From NCBI GenBank assembly GCA_017590115.1, contig JAGGNK010013003.1, forward strand, positions 1,610,523 to 1,674,522: DNA of 64,000 bases, in the 5' to 3' direction. Position numbers and translations under genes: made by a program. Each line of letters opens with the position of its first letter. Within the stretch, counting starts at the first letter, position 1. The stretch comes from Montifringilla adamsi. Lineage: Eukaryota > Chordata > Aves > Passeriformes > Passeridae. Below the pieces are notes generated by a model that saw nothing but the letters and a program-made list of their open reading frames with translations, had not been told where the DNA came from and made no database searches. Below, piece after piece: positions 26,001-39,800 of the stretch.

Positions 26001-28291
26001 CAGATATTTTAAGCCATTAAGTCACTCTCACTCTCCTGTGTATGTCCCAGAAAAATCTGGGAAGAGATAAGTTGTTTTAGCATGGCAAACAGTTTATTTC
26101 AAAATTGCACCACTTTTAGTTTTATTTGTAAATCTTTATAAGATTTATGAAATAAGATAGTTTAAGTGACTCAGCTCACCCATTCTCATGTTACTTCAAG
26201 AATAAACAAAAGCATGCTGTTTTTTTGGGTGGATATCTGTCATTGAAGTACATAAAATTTCAAGATCATTTTACTTCTAGCTTCCAAAGCTCTGCCTGTG
26301 GACTGGGTCCAAGCATGGAAAATTTCATTCTGCAAGTATTTGCCAAAATTGTAATCACCTTATTAATAAGGGCTTTGTTGTGCTAATGTGCAGCCTACAC
26401 CTATCTGTGCTATAAACAGCAAGAAAACTGAGTTAGGACTATTCACAAATTCTTATTTTGTAAATATTTGTATACTGACAAAATGAAGACAATTAAAACC
26501 TCAGGCTGAAAATGGAAGGTGAAATTTGAACACTTTGATTTAATGGACCAGGGTGAAGAGAACTGGCCACATACCAATGCATGGCTCTGATCTAGACAAG
26601 CTGCAAGCCTTAACTTTTGGTTTGCTGTTGAATGCTTCCGAGTTGCTCCTCGTGCAATGAATCAATCAGTAAGTCCTAGCTGGTTTCCAAAAGCACGGTG
26701 ATCCCCAGCATAGAGGTGGCTGTGCCAGCACCAAGGGCTCCATTTGAAAGCCTGCAGAGCTCCTCTGCAGTACCCTCCACAGTGCTGTTGTGCAATCCCA
26801 GCACTTTTGCTCCTGATTTCCTCCAAACACGTTATCCTGCACCTGGATTCTGCTCGGGGATGCAGAGCAGGTCCCTGGCCAGGCAGAGCTGCGTGCAGTG
26901 AGAGCACAGTGCAGGTATGGGCAGCACTGGCCTTTCCTCCCTGCCTTTCAGACATGCAGCATGGCCTGGCACGCTGCCCTCCTCCTCACACCCTCCCTCC
27001 CACCTTGTCCTCTGGCAACAGCCACAGTCTCACAGCCACTGGACTGTGAAATAGCTCCTTTCTCGTTTTTGCCTCCTTGATGAGCTGTGATACAGGTGAA
27101 GAGAAGGAGGCAAGAGGCGGTGCTGGTGTCAGTGAGAGCTGTGCTTGCTGTCCTCTCCATTCTGATGGAAGTGTGTCCCAGCAGCAATGCAGGGGAGTAG
27201 AAGGAGCAGGCCATGCCCAGTCTCACTCAAACATCAGAGTAACACAAGGACACACAAAACAAGGAGAAAGCCAGGAGCTGCTGTACACTGGTGAAGACTG
27301 CTGCTATCTGGAGGCAGGAATCTCAAGACCCTGGTGAGGACAGTGCTCCACATGTGGAGTCACCTCTCCTGCTCCCTCCCATCCCATTTCCTTCACCCAC
27401 CCAGACAGCTGAGGGAAGGAGAGCAGCATCTCCCACCTCCACTCCTTGTATTCTGTCCTTCTTTTGGCAGCGGGAATGCGCTGGCCACATGCCCCAACAC
27501 GGTGGCCACAACTATCTCTAGGCCATCAGAATGATGCTCCCTTCAGAGCCAGGAGGGTGGAAGAAGAATGCTGTCCTTAGCTGCTCGCCATTTTCCTGCC
27601 ATGGAGTTTCCCTCTCCCTGGCTCCCAGTCTGGATTACATGGCCAGGGGAGTGCAAGCAGCTCTGGCTCCAAACAAATAGCTGTTTCCAGGAGGAGGGTG
27701 GGTGGATCTCCCACCATTCTGGGTGGGGGAGCTCAGCCTCCTGCAGCCAGCAGGAGACAGAGTTAATGACCTCTTTTACCTCATTAGTTGAACAGTTAGG
27801 CATCTGGTTTTGACAGAAGAGATAAAACTCGAAGCTGCTGTTCAGTATCTGGTGCTGAACAGAGACCTTATGTTTACAGGGATTTTAGTCCAGCAATTTT
27901 GATGAGCCCTACATTCACCCACAGTAAATATATATCTGTGTCGTGGAGAAGCCATTCTAAAAGGAACTTTGAGTAAACCTTTGATAACTCTTCCCTTACT
28001 TAAAAACATCCCCTTTGGTCGACAGGGTGATATCAGGACTTCAGATTGGAGCTGGTGAAATGCTCAGATCAAAAAGGATGAATTTATCTTCCCAGTAATC
28101 TATAGCTGCTATGTCAGACATCGTGCTGCAGTGTGTCCTGCTGTGTGCCGTATGCCACTTATAAAAGCAACGATAAACCTTCCCAGATAGTGCCTCACAC
28201 AAAGTGTTTACCAGAATATAGATTGCTCTGAGATACAGTCAAAAGTTGCTCAGAAAAAAGAGATCAGGTGGGCTGACCATTTCAGCAATGC
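23055..28291. other. Unique non-coding DNA, no gene recognised
   Basis: No protein family was recognised. A consensus-looking 5' splice site (CCAG|GTAAGT) occurs at 23222-23231 at the end of a 63-codon open frame, without supporting evidence for an exon. About 24,378-24,550 holds several homeodomain-type cores (TTAATTA-like) and an E-box CAGCTG, which could be regulatory or chance. The part at 26,700-27,800 is richer in GC and pyrimidine runs, which explains the cluster of overlapping short frames there. Confidence 0.5.
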
Positions 28292-28397
28292 TTTTTTTTT
28301 TCTTTTTTTTTTTTTTTTTTTTTTTTTTTTGCCTTTTTTTTTTTTTTTTTTGTTGTGCCTTGGTTTTACCTTTTTGCCTTTTTGATTTTTTTTCCCC
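28292..28397. repeat. Long T-rich low-complexity tract
   Basis: From 28292 to 28351 the + strand is nearly all T, interrupted by C and GCC. It is followed by a T-rich segment with CCTTTTTGCC repeats to about 28397. The 80-codon frame across it is only a string of phenylalanines. It may be the decayed tail of a retrotransposed sequence or simple slippage. No flanking target duplication was evident. Confidence 0.85.
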
Positions 28398-31300
28398 AGC
28401 AGCATCTAAGTGCAATAAAATATCTGTGAGAAGAATTGCTATAGCAACAAAGTATGTTCTCCTAATGGAGGCTGTGTGTAATAGCTGACTGCCACTAGAA
28501 CTTTAAGGAGAAGGAATAAAATCCGTCACTAAAGCAGGAAAAGGAAAAGCATTAAAAATTAAGATTTTATTGTTCCATGATTTATGTTTACTTCCTTCAC
28601 ATCTCCAGATGATCTACAGAACTTTCAGTAGTTCCCTTCTCCTATTTACTGCTTTACATGAAAATTTTCAAGAACTCAGAAAAACAATATTGTGAATTGG
28701 TAGTAATAGAATGATACAATTTTGCATTCAACAGTAGCAGGATTGCTATGAAGATGAGGAATTAGGAGACTATAGCAGCACTGGGAGACCACAGGGAAGA
28801 CAGCAGTTAAGACTGACACAATGCCAACACAGAGCAAGAGGTAATCCTTCCTGTCAAGATTCACAAAATACAGTGTGAGGGGGAAACTACCCCAGGGAAA
28901 TAAAGAAACAAGTTCAAGATCACTCAGCAAACCAGTGGCAATATCATTACCATGTTCTCTCACTGTCCATCATCAAATAAAGCTGTTTATGAAGCTAATT
29001 TTCCTGTTCTTGTGCAGTGTGATTGCCACAAACCTTAAGGTGGACTGTGTTTGCAGAGAGGCTGATTTGTGCCAGAGGTCACTGTGACAGCTAAACTGTT
29101 CCAGGTGACAACTGTACCTGTGCTTCATTCACCTTTATTCAGGCACTAAGACCACCTTTCCCTTCCCTCCTTCCTTCTCTGTGGCTCAGACTGTGGTGGC
29201 AGTCACACAGAGAAAAGGGGGATTATAAAATGGACAAATTTTGACTTCCAAAATTATTACACAGGATATCTGGAGAAAGAGAAGATTGGTTAAAGAATTT
29301 AACTTCAAGTCACAAGTTTTCTCCTCTGCTTCTGGAATGATGAAGCAAATGCCTTCAAAGATGCTTTATGCTGGTGGAGATAGCCCTTGTCCTGTCCTTG
29401 TCCTTGTCTTCCATTACCTGTGTGGTAATGCTGTCTCATGTCGGCTCTGAACAGAGCCTCAAATTATAATCTAGGTTGAGACAAACTCCTTCTGCAGGTG
29501 AGCAAACTGAAACGCTGCATTAAGGTCAATGGCAAAGCAGGGTGAAGAAGCAGCAAGTCCAGGAAAGTTGATTCCTACTGCCCTGGTTGAGTCTTTGCAT
29601 ACTCAGGTCTGGAAACTGCAGAAGGAATGTAGAAAAATCAAAAGACTCTTTTAAAAGATTCTCTCCCCACAGCAAAAATATTTTCTGGCATATCTTTGCA
29701 ACGAACCTTGTTATATGTTGTCCTATTTATAACTCACATGTCTCCCTAACAAGCAAGCTCCTCAGAAGTAGAAAAGTGAGTGTGATTTGAATAGAGCTGT
29801 ACATCACAGTTTGATATTCCCACTCTGGCTATGATTTATAACAAAAGCATAGCAGCATGGGTCAGCCAGGGAGGGACATTCTGCAGAAAAGAAAACCGAA
29901 TAAGTTTCCTTATTTGTATGAAAGATTTTTTTTTTTTAACTGAAAGAGAAGAGTGTTTTAGGCTCCCATTCTGTGTGACTAAGCAGCAAGTTGTCTTAAT
30001 TCTAAAATACAGTTTCTTCTCATCAGTTCCACCTCTAACATTCTTAAACAAGACGTTGTATCACATAATAGTGAGAACAAGAAAATATGACTAACTCACA
30101 ACCAAGCATACAAGTGATTTCCAAAATCATATAATGGTACGCTTTAGATGTTTACCCTCTGTGAAAAATAAACAGACAAAAGCAACAGTGGAGTTTCCCT
30201 CAGACAGCAGAGGCCACCTTGGGTTAAAATCCTGCCAACAAAATCAGCACAGGCAGAGCAGACAGCAGCTCCTTGGGTGGGAGAGGGCAGAGAGGAGGCA
30301 GATGTGCACTCTTGCCACCACTGCTCTCCTCAGCCTGAGGCACCAACCACTGCAAAATTTCTTGTGGTGGACTGAAAGGAAGCCTAAAACCTTCTAATCT
30401 CAGACAACTGAAACCCAGTAGGTAAAGCTGTCCTCATGTACACTGTAGCCAGTTTTACAGGCTACAGCAAAACAGTGGCACATCCAGGTGATAATGGAGC
30501 CTAATTCCTCCACCAACATAAATACACAAACAGGGGAGAGATCAAGCTTCAGAAAATCAAGGGCTGCCATGTCCTATTTGCAATTGTGAATAGGAGTGCC
30601 CAGGGATTAGAGTCATGCTCTGTTTTCAGCTTCCTCTGGTCCCATGAAACTTTTATTGCTTTTTCATCTGTCGCCCAGCTATTATCACCTCCTGCTCTTC
30701 TGGGTAATCATCTTAAAATGAGAATTGTGCTGCTGGGTTGTTCCAAAGAGTTTTTGCACATGCTGATTCTCTGGGAGGGTATTCAAGGGCCTGACTGAAC
30801 ACGGGGCTTTCCCAGAGCCCTGCTGCTGCCTTCTTTGTGATGCTCACCCAGTTTCCTGCTGGTTCCCAGCATCCCCAGTGTTTGGGGCATCATGATGAAA
30901 CCCTTATTCTTCCTTAAGGCAGAAAGTCAGATGTGGCTGGCAAGCTCCAGTTTGGGGGGCAGACAAATAAATCATGGGCAGTCCAGCAACAATGTTTTGG
31001 GTTCAAGCTACCACACAACAAAAAGACTTTTGCAAGAGTCTCTTGCTTGTGTCCATTTGCCCTAAAGTGATAAAACTGGCTTTGTTTAGAAACTGAGCAC
31101 ACACTGCCTTCCTCCTGAAAGCTTAGCAAGTTTCTATCCAGCTGGGAACTCTTTCCCAATCCCAGAAGACTGAGCTTGCATAAATGTTTACAGATTAAGT
31201 TACTTACATTCTGAGTAGAAGAAAAGGGGAAAGAGTAAAGGACTTGGTGAAGTGGAGAAGTGACTCTACATGCCTCCCACCAGCTTTTTCCAGTTGCCTT

Positions 31301-32267
31301 TTCCTACCAAGCTGCTGTCTAGCTGGCACCAGGACCTGGGGAAGACAGCAAGGATTCTAATATTTCAATAGCCCTAATTACAGACTTCCCATCCCCAGAG
31401 GAAGCTAACAGATCCTTGTCATCTTTCAGTGGAATATAGCTTATGTACATCACATTTTAGCCCAGCCCTTTCCCTGGTATGTATGGTTTTGACAGACTTG
31501 TTATCCATCCTCCAGTCAGTGCACAGGAGGCTAAGCATGGGTTTGTACATCAGCTCTCTCCCATTTAAGAGCTTCCCTCACTGGGAAACAGACAGATGGA
31601 GAGGTCCAGCTCTTTAAAAGGGATGTTATTCAAGTGGTGTAAAGGTGTTTGGCCTTTCTGAGAAGTACTTTTGTTGTACTAGCACAACAAAAATTAAACT
31701 GCAGGGACTTCTCATTGTATCAATGACAGAATGCAATCACAGACATTAGCTGGAATTACACCATCCTCCAATGTTTTTCCTACCTGTTCCACAAATCAGT
31801 TACCATGACCAGTGGTCAGTAAAGTTTTTCTATCATGTTTTCCTACTGAAAAAACCCAAAACCCCTGTTTTAATTGAAGAGTTTTTTGATTTAATGTGAA
31901 GGTATAAGAGAAAAAAATGAAAGACTAACTCCTCAAGCAGAGCAGTTATAAAACAAAGCCATAAAAAGTGCCTCTTTCATTTACTTTGTTTGAAGATGAT
32001 CTCATTTGTATTGTGGGCACAGATTTACCCTGTTCAAATCAAATTTCTATGAATAGAAAAAAACTGTAACTGTGATAAACACCCACAATTATAGCACTTG
32101 ATTTTCTCTTCCATAATTTAGCACAGCTTTAGCTGGTAAACTCTCTCTTCTCAGGAAAGGAAATTGTAAACCCTGAATTTTTGCACAGTAGTTTGCAGGG
32201 TGTATGATGTGCTCCTCTGAGTTGGGTACATTGTCCAATGGTGCCTAAAGCAGACAGTGCCAGTCTT
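28398..32267. other. Unique non-coding DNA, no gene recognised
   Basis: Only short unassigned open frames occur, the longest 95 codons at 28676-28963 (-). A T run lies near 29,928-29,938. I recognise no mobile element or RNA gene. Confidence 0.5.
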
Positions 32268-32310
32268 AGAATCATAGAATAGTTTGGGTTGGAAAGGACA
32301 TTTGACAGCC

Positions 32311-32910
32311 ATCAAGTGAACCCAAATCCACTGTCTATGTCATTGATAAAGACACTAAACAGTCCTGGTCCCAGTGTGAACCCCTGAGGGACACCACCTT
32401 CCACTGATCATTGGCTGGACATTGAGCCATTGACTGCTAGCTTCTGGATGGAACTATCCAACCAATTCTTCATCCCTGCATCAAATCCACTTCTCTCCAG
32501 TTTAGAGAAAAGGATGTTACAGGGGAATTTGTCAAGGCCTTACAGGAGTCCACATAAATGACATCCATAGCCCTTCCTTTCCCCACTGAGGCTGGTCAGA
32601 CAGGACTTATCCTTGGTGAAGCTGTGCTGGCTTCCCCAGTCACCTCCCTGTCCTCTAAGAGCCTCAGCACAGCTTCCAGGAGGAGCTGTTCCATGATCTT
32701 CCCAGACACTGAGGTGAGACTGACAGGTCAGTACCTGCCAGGGTCCTCCTTTCTGCTCTTTATTGAAAATAGGTGCAATGTTTCCCTTTTCCCAGTCACC
32801 AGGGACTTCACCTGACTGCCATGACTTTTCCGATGTCGTGGAGAGTGGCTTGGACCCTACATCAGCCAATTCCCTCCGGCCTCATCAGGTTCCATAGACT
32901 TGGTTGGGCA
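32311..32910 (-). pseudogene. CR1 ORF2 reverse transcriptase fragment
   Basis: Translated on the - strand this segment carries CR1 RT landmarks. SMEPDE (consensus SMGPDG) lies near 32,880-32,900. GEVPGDWEKGNIAPIF lies near 32,780-32,820. QHSFTKDKSCLTSL lies near 32,590-32,640. A PQG..LGP.LF..FIND block lies near 32,338-32,390. Frame changes between these blocks show it is a pseudogene; for example, the stretch before QHSF is read in a shifted frame within the 109-codon frame at 32540-32869. The fragment stops right after the FIND-D-DSG block, so the catalytic (F/Y)ADD motif that should follow is absent. No polymerase activity is possible. Confidence 0.88.
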
Positions 32911-33464
32911 TGTTGTGTCCTCAGGTGGCATATTCTATCTTGAGAGCTGGAATGCATGTTTTAGGAGTTATGAAGATAAATAATTCCTGTCCCTTCCTCA
33001 ATTAAACAAATTAAACAAAGAAAAGTTAAACAAGAAAAGATTTGTTGTACATCTGTTTCCCTGTGCCATGTGAAGTTTTGCTCCCTCTCAAACACTCACT
33101 GGTGCCTGTTCCCCAGGAAAGGTCTTTCCTAGGAGAAAGCATTCTGTTCTAGGAGAAGGGCTTTTAGGAGAAATGGATGCATGTGGCACAGTTTATTCAA
33201 GGATGGTCACAGCTGCTAAAAGCTTTCCACAACCTGGATCAGTGATTCCATCTCTCCTGCCCAGGCTTCTACTTTCTGTCTCTATGAAAAAGCAAAAGCC
33301 ACTCAAGCCCTACACCAGTTATCTTCTGGATGCTGAGATTCCTGGTATCCCAAGTCCCAGGCTGGGACACATCTCTCCCTGCCCCTGCTCTGCCTTCTAC
33401 CCCAGGAAGAGAGGTGGCCTGAGAAAAATATATTTGACTACCTCAGTCTTCTGCTCATATCTTG

Positions 33465-33790
33465 TTACCTGTGTTGCTCCTTTTGGGGGAGGTGGGAAGC
33501 TGCTTTTTTTGACACTCTCTTTTTCTGGAAGACATACCTGTAGAAGCATTCCCTGTCATTCCTTGCATGCCTTGCCAAGTTCAGCTCCTTCCATGCCCTG
33601 GCCTTCCAGACCCCATCCCTACACAACTGGACAGTGTCTCTGGACTCTTCCCAGGTCACCTGTCCCTGCTTCCACTGCCTGTGCATTTCCATCCTGCCCT
33701 TTAGTCCCAACCCAGCAGGTCTCTGCCTTCCTTTCCTGATTCCTTACACCTGGGGATCAAGAGCTTTTGCACCCTATGGAAAACATCCCT
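33465..33790 (-). pseudogene. CR1 ORF2 fragment upstream of the RT core
   Basis: The - strand encodes peptides typical of the CR1 ORF2 linker between endonuclease and RT. First comes a VQKLLIPRCKESGK-like piece (about 33,730-33,775). Then, after a frame change, come RQWKQGQVTWEESRD, CRDGVWKA and ELNLARHARNDRECFYRYV, matching the CR1 pattern of WKQGQVTWEEYRD and ELNLARDVK.NKK.FYRYV. The largest frame is 81 codons. It is collinear with the RT fragment at 32311-32910 and probably belongs to the same insertion. The 188-codon frame on the opposite strand (33173-33739) overlaps this region and is a shadow. Confidence 0.85.
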
Positions 33791-33800
33791 AAAAAATCTT

Positions 33801-36800
33801 GTCCCTAGGGGCAGCTTCTGAGGGAATTCTATACCATAAGTGAGCCAAATACACAAACCAGTTACGCTTTGCCTCTTTGCTATTCTGTGTAGCTTAATGA
33901 TGTTTCCAGTTTCCAGATGAGAGGCAGTGGCAGAAGACAAAACCTGCAGACACCGCTCTGAAAGCTTTCTCCTCCTCAGAGCACCTCAGCCAGCTTGCTG
34001 GGGACATGAGTGCACACAGCATCAGCCCTGTTGTGGTGTACTCAGCACAGGCTCAGCTCCTGGTGGTGTCTGAGGTGTGTTGTGGGTACACAGGGAGCTG
34101 TTCTGCTTCCCTGCAGAAGAAAGAGAAAGCACAGGAGCAAAATGAAGAGAAACAGTTGGGAAGGTCCAGATGAGTAGAGTGGGGCTTTGGAGGGTAGAAA
34201 GGCCAGGACGGTGACAGCAAAAAGTCCTCAAAAGGCAAAGAAAAAGAATAATCTTGGAGGTTGAAAGATGGGTTGGGTAGAAGAGAGCTGGAAAGCATGA
34301 AAACTGAAAATGAGTGAGCAATGGACACAGCAGCAGAAAGCAGAAGTCAATGGCAAGGAGCAAGCTCTGTGAATAGTCCAAAAAGAGCTTTAACAGTCCC
34401 AGCAGCTCTATGTATGAACAGCATTTTCTAGCCTTTCGCTAAACACAGTGAGAAGTAGGGAATGAAATCTAGAGTCATGCATATGATACAGTTCATAAAA
34501 TTTCATAAAGATGAGATGTAGATCTGTGAGGGTTGTAATATAATGGAATAAATGACCACCCTATAAAATGTGGAACATGGTCACAAAAATTCTCATTTTG
34601 AGGATAAGCCATACACGAGGATTCTGGCTCTTGTCATTTTGTTGTGTAGGAAAGTCTACCCATTTTAATTAGAAAACTGAAGCCAAAATTAGAACCCTGG
34701 CTGGAACTATACTCCTATGAAAATTGTCTGTGGCCATTCAGTACACTGCAAGATTCAATAATTTTTTCTTCTTGTGCATAATCTGAATAAGAGAATTGAA
34801 ATAATTGACATTTTTTTTGTAATGATCAGAGAGTTGAAATAATGAAAGGTGATCATGAATATTTTAATTGAAGAATAAAATTATATTAAAATAATATTCA
34901 GATTTCTCTTATGCTTTGTCAAAAGACACTAATACCATAATGGTATTGTAATTTTTAGAAATATATTATAGATTCAGATATTCACTATTCATAAAGTTCA
35001 TTGATGCCTTTTTTCAAAGGTACTTCAGAAAATATTTAGAAATCTCTTTAATCTTTGAAAACATTGTAGTTTGTGATTAAATATATCCACAACATAGCTA
35101 TAAAGTTATGCATCTTCATCACAAAATCAAAATCAGAATATAGGACAAGATCAGTGCAATTGACAATTCCTATTGTTGTTAATGTTTTATGTAGTATCCT
35201 TCAGAGGACCACATTCCCCTAATGTTTCTTATAGAAGCACACTAAGGGTCCTTAAGAGAGGCAGAATTCACAGACAGAGATGATGCTGGAGTCCAATTTG
35301 CATCAAATTTTTGTATTTTAAGGATATCTATTTTCTTTTCATCAAAAACCTTGGAAGTCTACAAAAAAAAAAAACCCAACCATACAACTCAAAGTCAAAT
35401 GCATTTGCCTTATTGAAAGATCTGAATATCAGCTCAAAATTATACCGTAGGTTTTGTTTCTGTTATACTATTCAAGGAACTTAAGTATTACAACAAAACA
35501 TGACTGCATTTCTTGGTGTCTGTGTGAAGTCTAAAATAACAATTTAAAACTTTATAGATTTATAAATATATACCACTTTAGAGGATTGCCATTGTGCTTC
35601 TATAGCCTAATATCTACAATGACTACAGGAAGCTCCAAGACTTCCATTGTGTTCAAGCTGCTTGTTTTTAGCATTGCTTAATGCTATATAACCAGTTGTA
35701 ATACTTCAAAAACAAAACTAATACTCAAAAGAAAGAATTACAGCGGGCTTGGCTTCTTGAAATGTGTATTATTTTCCAATGCTATGCTACTAAAAAAATC
35801 CTCTATTTTTGATCATTAATTATTGGAGGTTAATGAGATCCTTATGTTTTTCTTCTCTAACATTTTGAGAACATCCAAAGACATGCTCCCTTTTGTCCAT
35901 GGGGTACAGAGAGCAGAGCAGGAAGTCTTGTCAGCAGAGCAGTTTCCACAACACACTGATGAAAAACATAAGCCATTTAGAAGCCATGTGCATGAATGTA
36001 TATTATGCACATATTTCTCTTATTCCAGAAGGTGAGTGCAGATCCCTTCAAATCCTAACTAATTATATTTTCAGGGAACTGGGGCACTGATATAACTTTT
36101 AAGAATGCAGCAGGATATCCACAAATAATGCTTCTTTGAGACCTTATCACTGCAGAAGAAATACTGATCTCAGTAGGGGCTGTGTTTACCATAACTGGGG
36201 AGGTAAATCCCACTTCTTCTTGTGCCTGCCTGTGTTCACCCCTGGCACCTGATGCAGGATGCTGGTGAACAACTGCAAGAGAGCAGCCAGTACTGCCCTC
36301 CTTGAAGGCAAAAGGCAGGGCAAAATTAGTGCAAGAACGACACAGAGGCACCAGCACCGCTTCATCTCAAAAATTACTTAAATATCTGATGCTAAGTGGC
36401 CAGGAATTAATATAATCTTTGGGTTGCTCACATAGAGTTGATCAAAGGCTCTGTCCTTAAAAACAGGCTACTTGCAAGCAATCAGTATAATTGTATGTCA
36501 AGAGGGCACAGGGGCTTTCTTTGGAAATGAAGAAGAGCCTTTTATCTGAAAGGATAAACAGGCAACACAGAAGGGATTTTTTAGAATAGGATTTCACCAT
36601 CCCACAATTATCAGAAAAGCTTCTCCCAGCAGAATAATAATATATAAACTCCTGGCTATCCAAGAAGGTACTGCTCCTTATCATCTTCAGTGGAGTCCCA
36701 CTCTGCCCTGCTCCTCATCTCAATAAAGAAGACAGCTCAGCTTTTAATCAGCCTGCAAACACAAGGGTTCGTTTAAGAAGCAATTGCTTGTGCTCACCTC

Positions 36801-39800
36801 ACCGTATTTGTACCTGCTGCCCCACTGCCTTGCCTCGATTTCCCTGCCCTGCTCAGCATCCTCCACAATGAAACCTTATCTTCCCAAACCAGGCAAACAG
36901 CTCCCTCCAGATGCCAGGCCAGTGCCACTGCTGCAGCAATAAATTGGTGAGAGGGGAAGGATTAGAGGTACACTTACTGAAGGAAGAAGTAAATGCCTCC
37001 TCCAGAGTCTGGAAACATCACCTCCACTTCCCTAAGCTCAGTGAATATCAAGCTGTTTCTGAACTTGCCTCCATCTGGAAGTACAATTATGCTAGTTAAT
37101 CTTAAAATGCCTTTGGCAGCTGTCATCTGGGTTTTTTTTTTTTAATATTATCCTTAAAACTTTTCTAATGGTAAGTACACATGCAGTGAGAAATAATAGC
37201 CCTTTGTGTAACAAGCGATACACACACTTTGTCCAATCATTTTTATAGTGTTTTTCTCCATTTCAGAAGTTATTATCACAGGACAGATTGAAAGCTGAGC
37301 CATCATACCACAGCTTAAGTGTAGCAGTGAAATGGTCCCTCTTTTTCTCCCTTCCCCCTCCAGTTTCTTTTGTTTTTCTAACCAAAGGTGTACAGGATGC
37401 TAATTGTGACCAAGATATTATTATTTCTCAATAAACCAGCTTAATTCCAGCACAGCATTTGCTGCTCTGCTGTTAGATCTCAGCCTCTTTTGGGCTTCTG
37501 CCAGCCTCCAAAACATCCCCTGCCACAGACTTCTGCTGATGCCACATGTTAAATAACAGGGAAGTACTCAGGCCATGCAGAAACAAAAAATAAGATAGTG
37601 TCTTCCACTCGGTTTTGATGCCAGGCAAGTGCTGTGGATCTAAGTGAGAAGCCTGCAGACTGAGACGGCTGGAGGCACTCTCTTTAAGAGAAGCTCACTT
37701 TGAGACAATGCAGCTGATGTGCTGAGTGTCGGCCCTCAACAATTTCTCCTTCTTTTAAGTTGGAGCAGGCAGGGACAGGTTTTTGCAAGAGAAAGGGATC
37801 CTTGAGATCTTTGTCTTGGCACTGATCTCTGACTTGCTAGGAGGTCCCAGCTGACGCCAGGGCTCTTACTGTGCTGCGTTTTCCTGGAAGTGCCCAAGCT
37901 GAGGAGCTACCATAAAAGCACTAAAATGAAGAAAAAAAAAAAAAAAGTAAAAGAAATCCACTGAGAAGCCACTTTTAGTACCAACATTCTCCAGTGTGAG
38001 CCCCAGTGTTTAGAATAGGAAATGATTGAGGCTAACCTTGAACACACATTCAAACTCACATGCAAAGATTGTGAAGGACAACACTGAATCCAAAATGTGC
38101 CAAAGATATCAACTCTTAAGTTCAGTGCCTGGTCTCTGCATAGTGCTTGTCTCCTTTTGTCATGAATTTTTTCTTTTCTTTTTTTTTTTTTCCTCTTATA
38201 CTTCTTTTACAATGCCTGATTGATGAAAAACACACAAAATCATGAGCCAACAACTGCTCCAAGTATGATCCTGGCTTAACTCTCAGGATCTGTTGCCTTT
38301 TCTACAACCAGCCCTGGCAGCAAAGGTTGGCACCTACCTTCTTGTGCCAGAGTGTCCTTCCTCCCTGTGAAAAATGCAATCTTTTTCCCATCAGAAATGT
38401 TATTTCAAATTCAGCAAGCAGTGTTTAAAGCAAAGGTCACCATTAGCCCTGGATGTGCTAATGCACTGTGCTTATAATGGTTCTGTATTGACTCTGTATT
38501 TCAGAACATGAGGCTATAATACTTATTCCACCTAGGATTCTTAGTAGTCACTTAAAGCATGTTTTCATTAGCCTGTAGTAGCCTCTATATATTTTAACAA
38601 AACACTCTGAGGATTTAATCTTGAAGTTTTCAAAACAGTTTTATGATTTTACCTCTAGCCTATACATACAATTTGAAATTTAAAATTTTGCATCCCTTCA
38701 GTATATTTGTTTCAGTGCCTGAAATAAATTAAAAATCTAAGTCCCAGCCTACATTGTTGGAAGAAAAATTGAAAGTCAGATAATGTTAGGCAGCCAGGGC
38801 TAGCAAAAGATTAAAGAGTGGTAGGTGACTTAGCTCCAGTCCGTGGCAGGTGACTGTATTCTGCAGCTTGAACAACAGAAATCTCTCTGCCATGCACAAA
38901 GGGAAGTAGTTACTTACCATATATTAAGGTTAGGGCCATGTGGGATATGTGTACATAGTCTTTTCCAGTTGACTGGCAGTCACAATACACTATTTATCAG
39001 CTGGGAATTTTTGTAGTAATCTTAAAACTGTGAAGCAATTTATAAGGTCTCCCTTTCACTCAACATATTCTTATCAGAAAAGCAGATAGCAGAATAACCT
39101 GGGACTGAAATCTAGTCTAATATTTCAGAGCCCCTGAGACCCTGATCAGACCATTTCTCTGTCTGCAGATAATCTCCTACTAAACTAAATGGATGGTGCT
39201 TTGTTTTGTCCACATAAAAATAGCACTAAGCCTTCATATCTGAAAAAAAGCAAGAGTGTGAGCTCCCTGATGTGCATGGAAGGAAAAAAAATTCTTATTT
39301 AGCTAACAAAAGAATGAGCTAGGGATGAAAAATGCAGATGCTAAAGCAGACTAAAAATTGATTGGCACAAAATTTTTCCTCAAGTTGTAGATATTCTGGG
39401 TAGCCTGCACTCACTGGGCAGATAAGTAATGACATGCTTCTCACTCTGGGGTCTTTAGGCCAAAAGCAGCTCTCAGTTACCCGACTTGAAATCTCAAGTA
39501 AATCTACTGATTTTACCACAGAATTATGTCAGCTTCACTGAGAGCATAGTATGATGCCTTCTTTACAAAATTAAGCTCTGTACATCTGCATGTGTGTTTT
39601 GATTTGCCAATAAAATAATTTTATGGAGGTAAATTTATGCAAATACTTAGAATATAAATCCAAAGAAGAATTTTAGTCTTGTATTCATTAAAGATTATGC
39701 ACCATTTTACAAGAAGGTACTCAAAAATACAATATGGAATACAATTAAAAGGAATAAATTCACAGAGGTTTCATATTCTACCAAGTCTTTGCTCCCTAAA

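Larger units (their letters stand above)
32268..33800 (-). mobile_element. Decayed CR1 LINE, minus orientation, internally deleted
   Basis: Reading the - strand from about 33,800 downward, CR1 parts appear in their natural order: the ORF2 segment before the polymerase, the reverse transcriptase core and the 3' tail (32268-32303, reading AGAATCATAGAAT on the + strand). ORF2 carries frameshifts and stops. Two irregularities stand out. Tail and mid-RT are joined with no 3' ORF2 or 3' UTR between them. And about 32,910-33,460 does not read as CR1, so it is either diverged or holds another insertion. The element is dead; the 5' border is uncertain. A separate small tail insertion beside an RT fragment is an alternative. 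Confidence 0.85.

Noticed and set aside
28246..28488. 80-codon frame rich in phenylalanine
   Set aside because: It is the translation of a poly(T) tract, not a protein gene.
33173..33739. 188-codon open frame on the + strand, the longest in the window
   Set aside because: Its right half lies antisense to a recognisable CR1 ORF2 fragment, and the peptide has no known domain. It is a shadow of repeat DNA.
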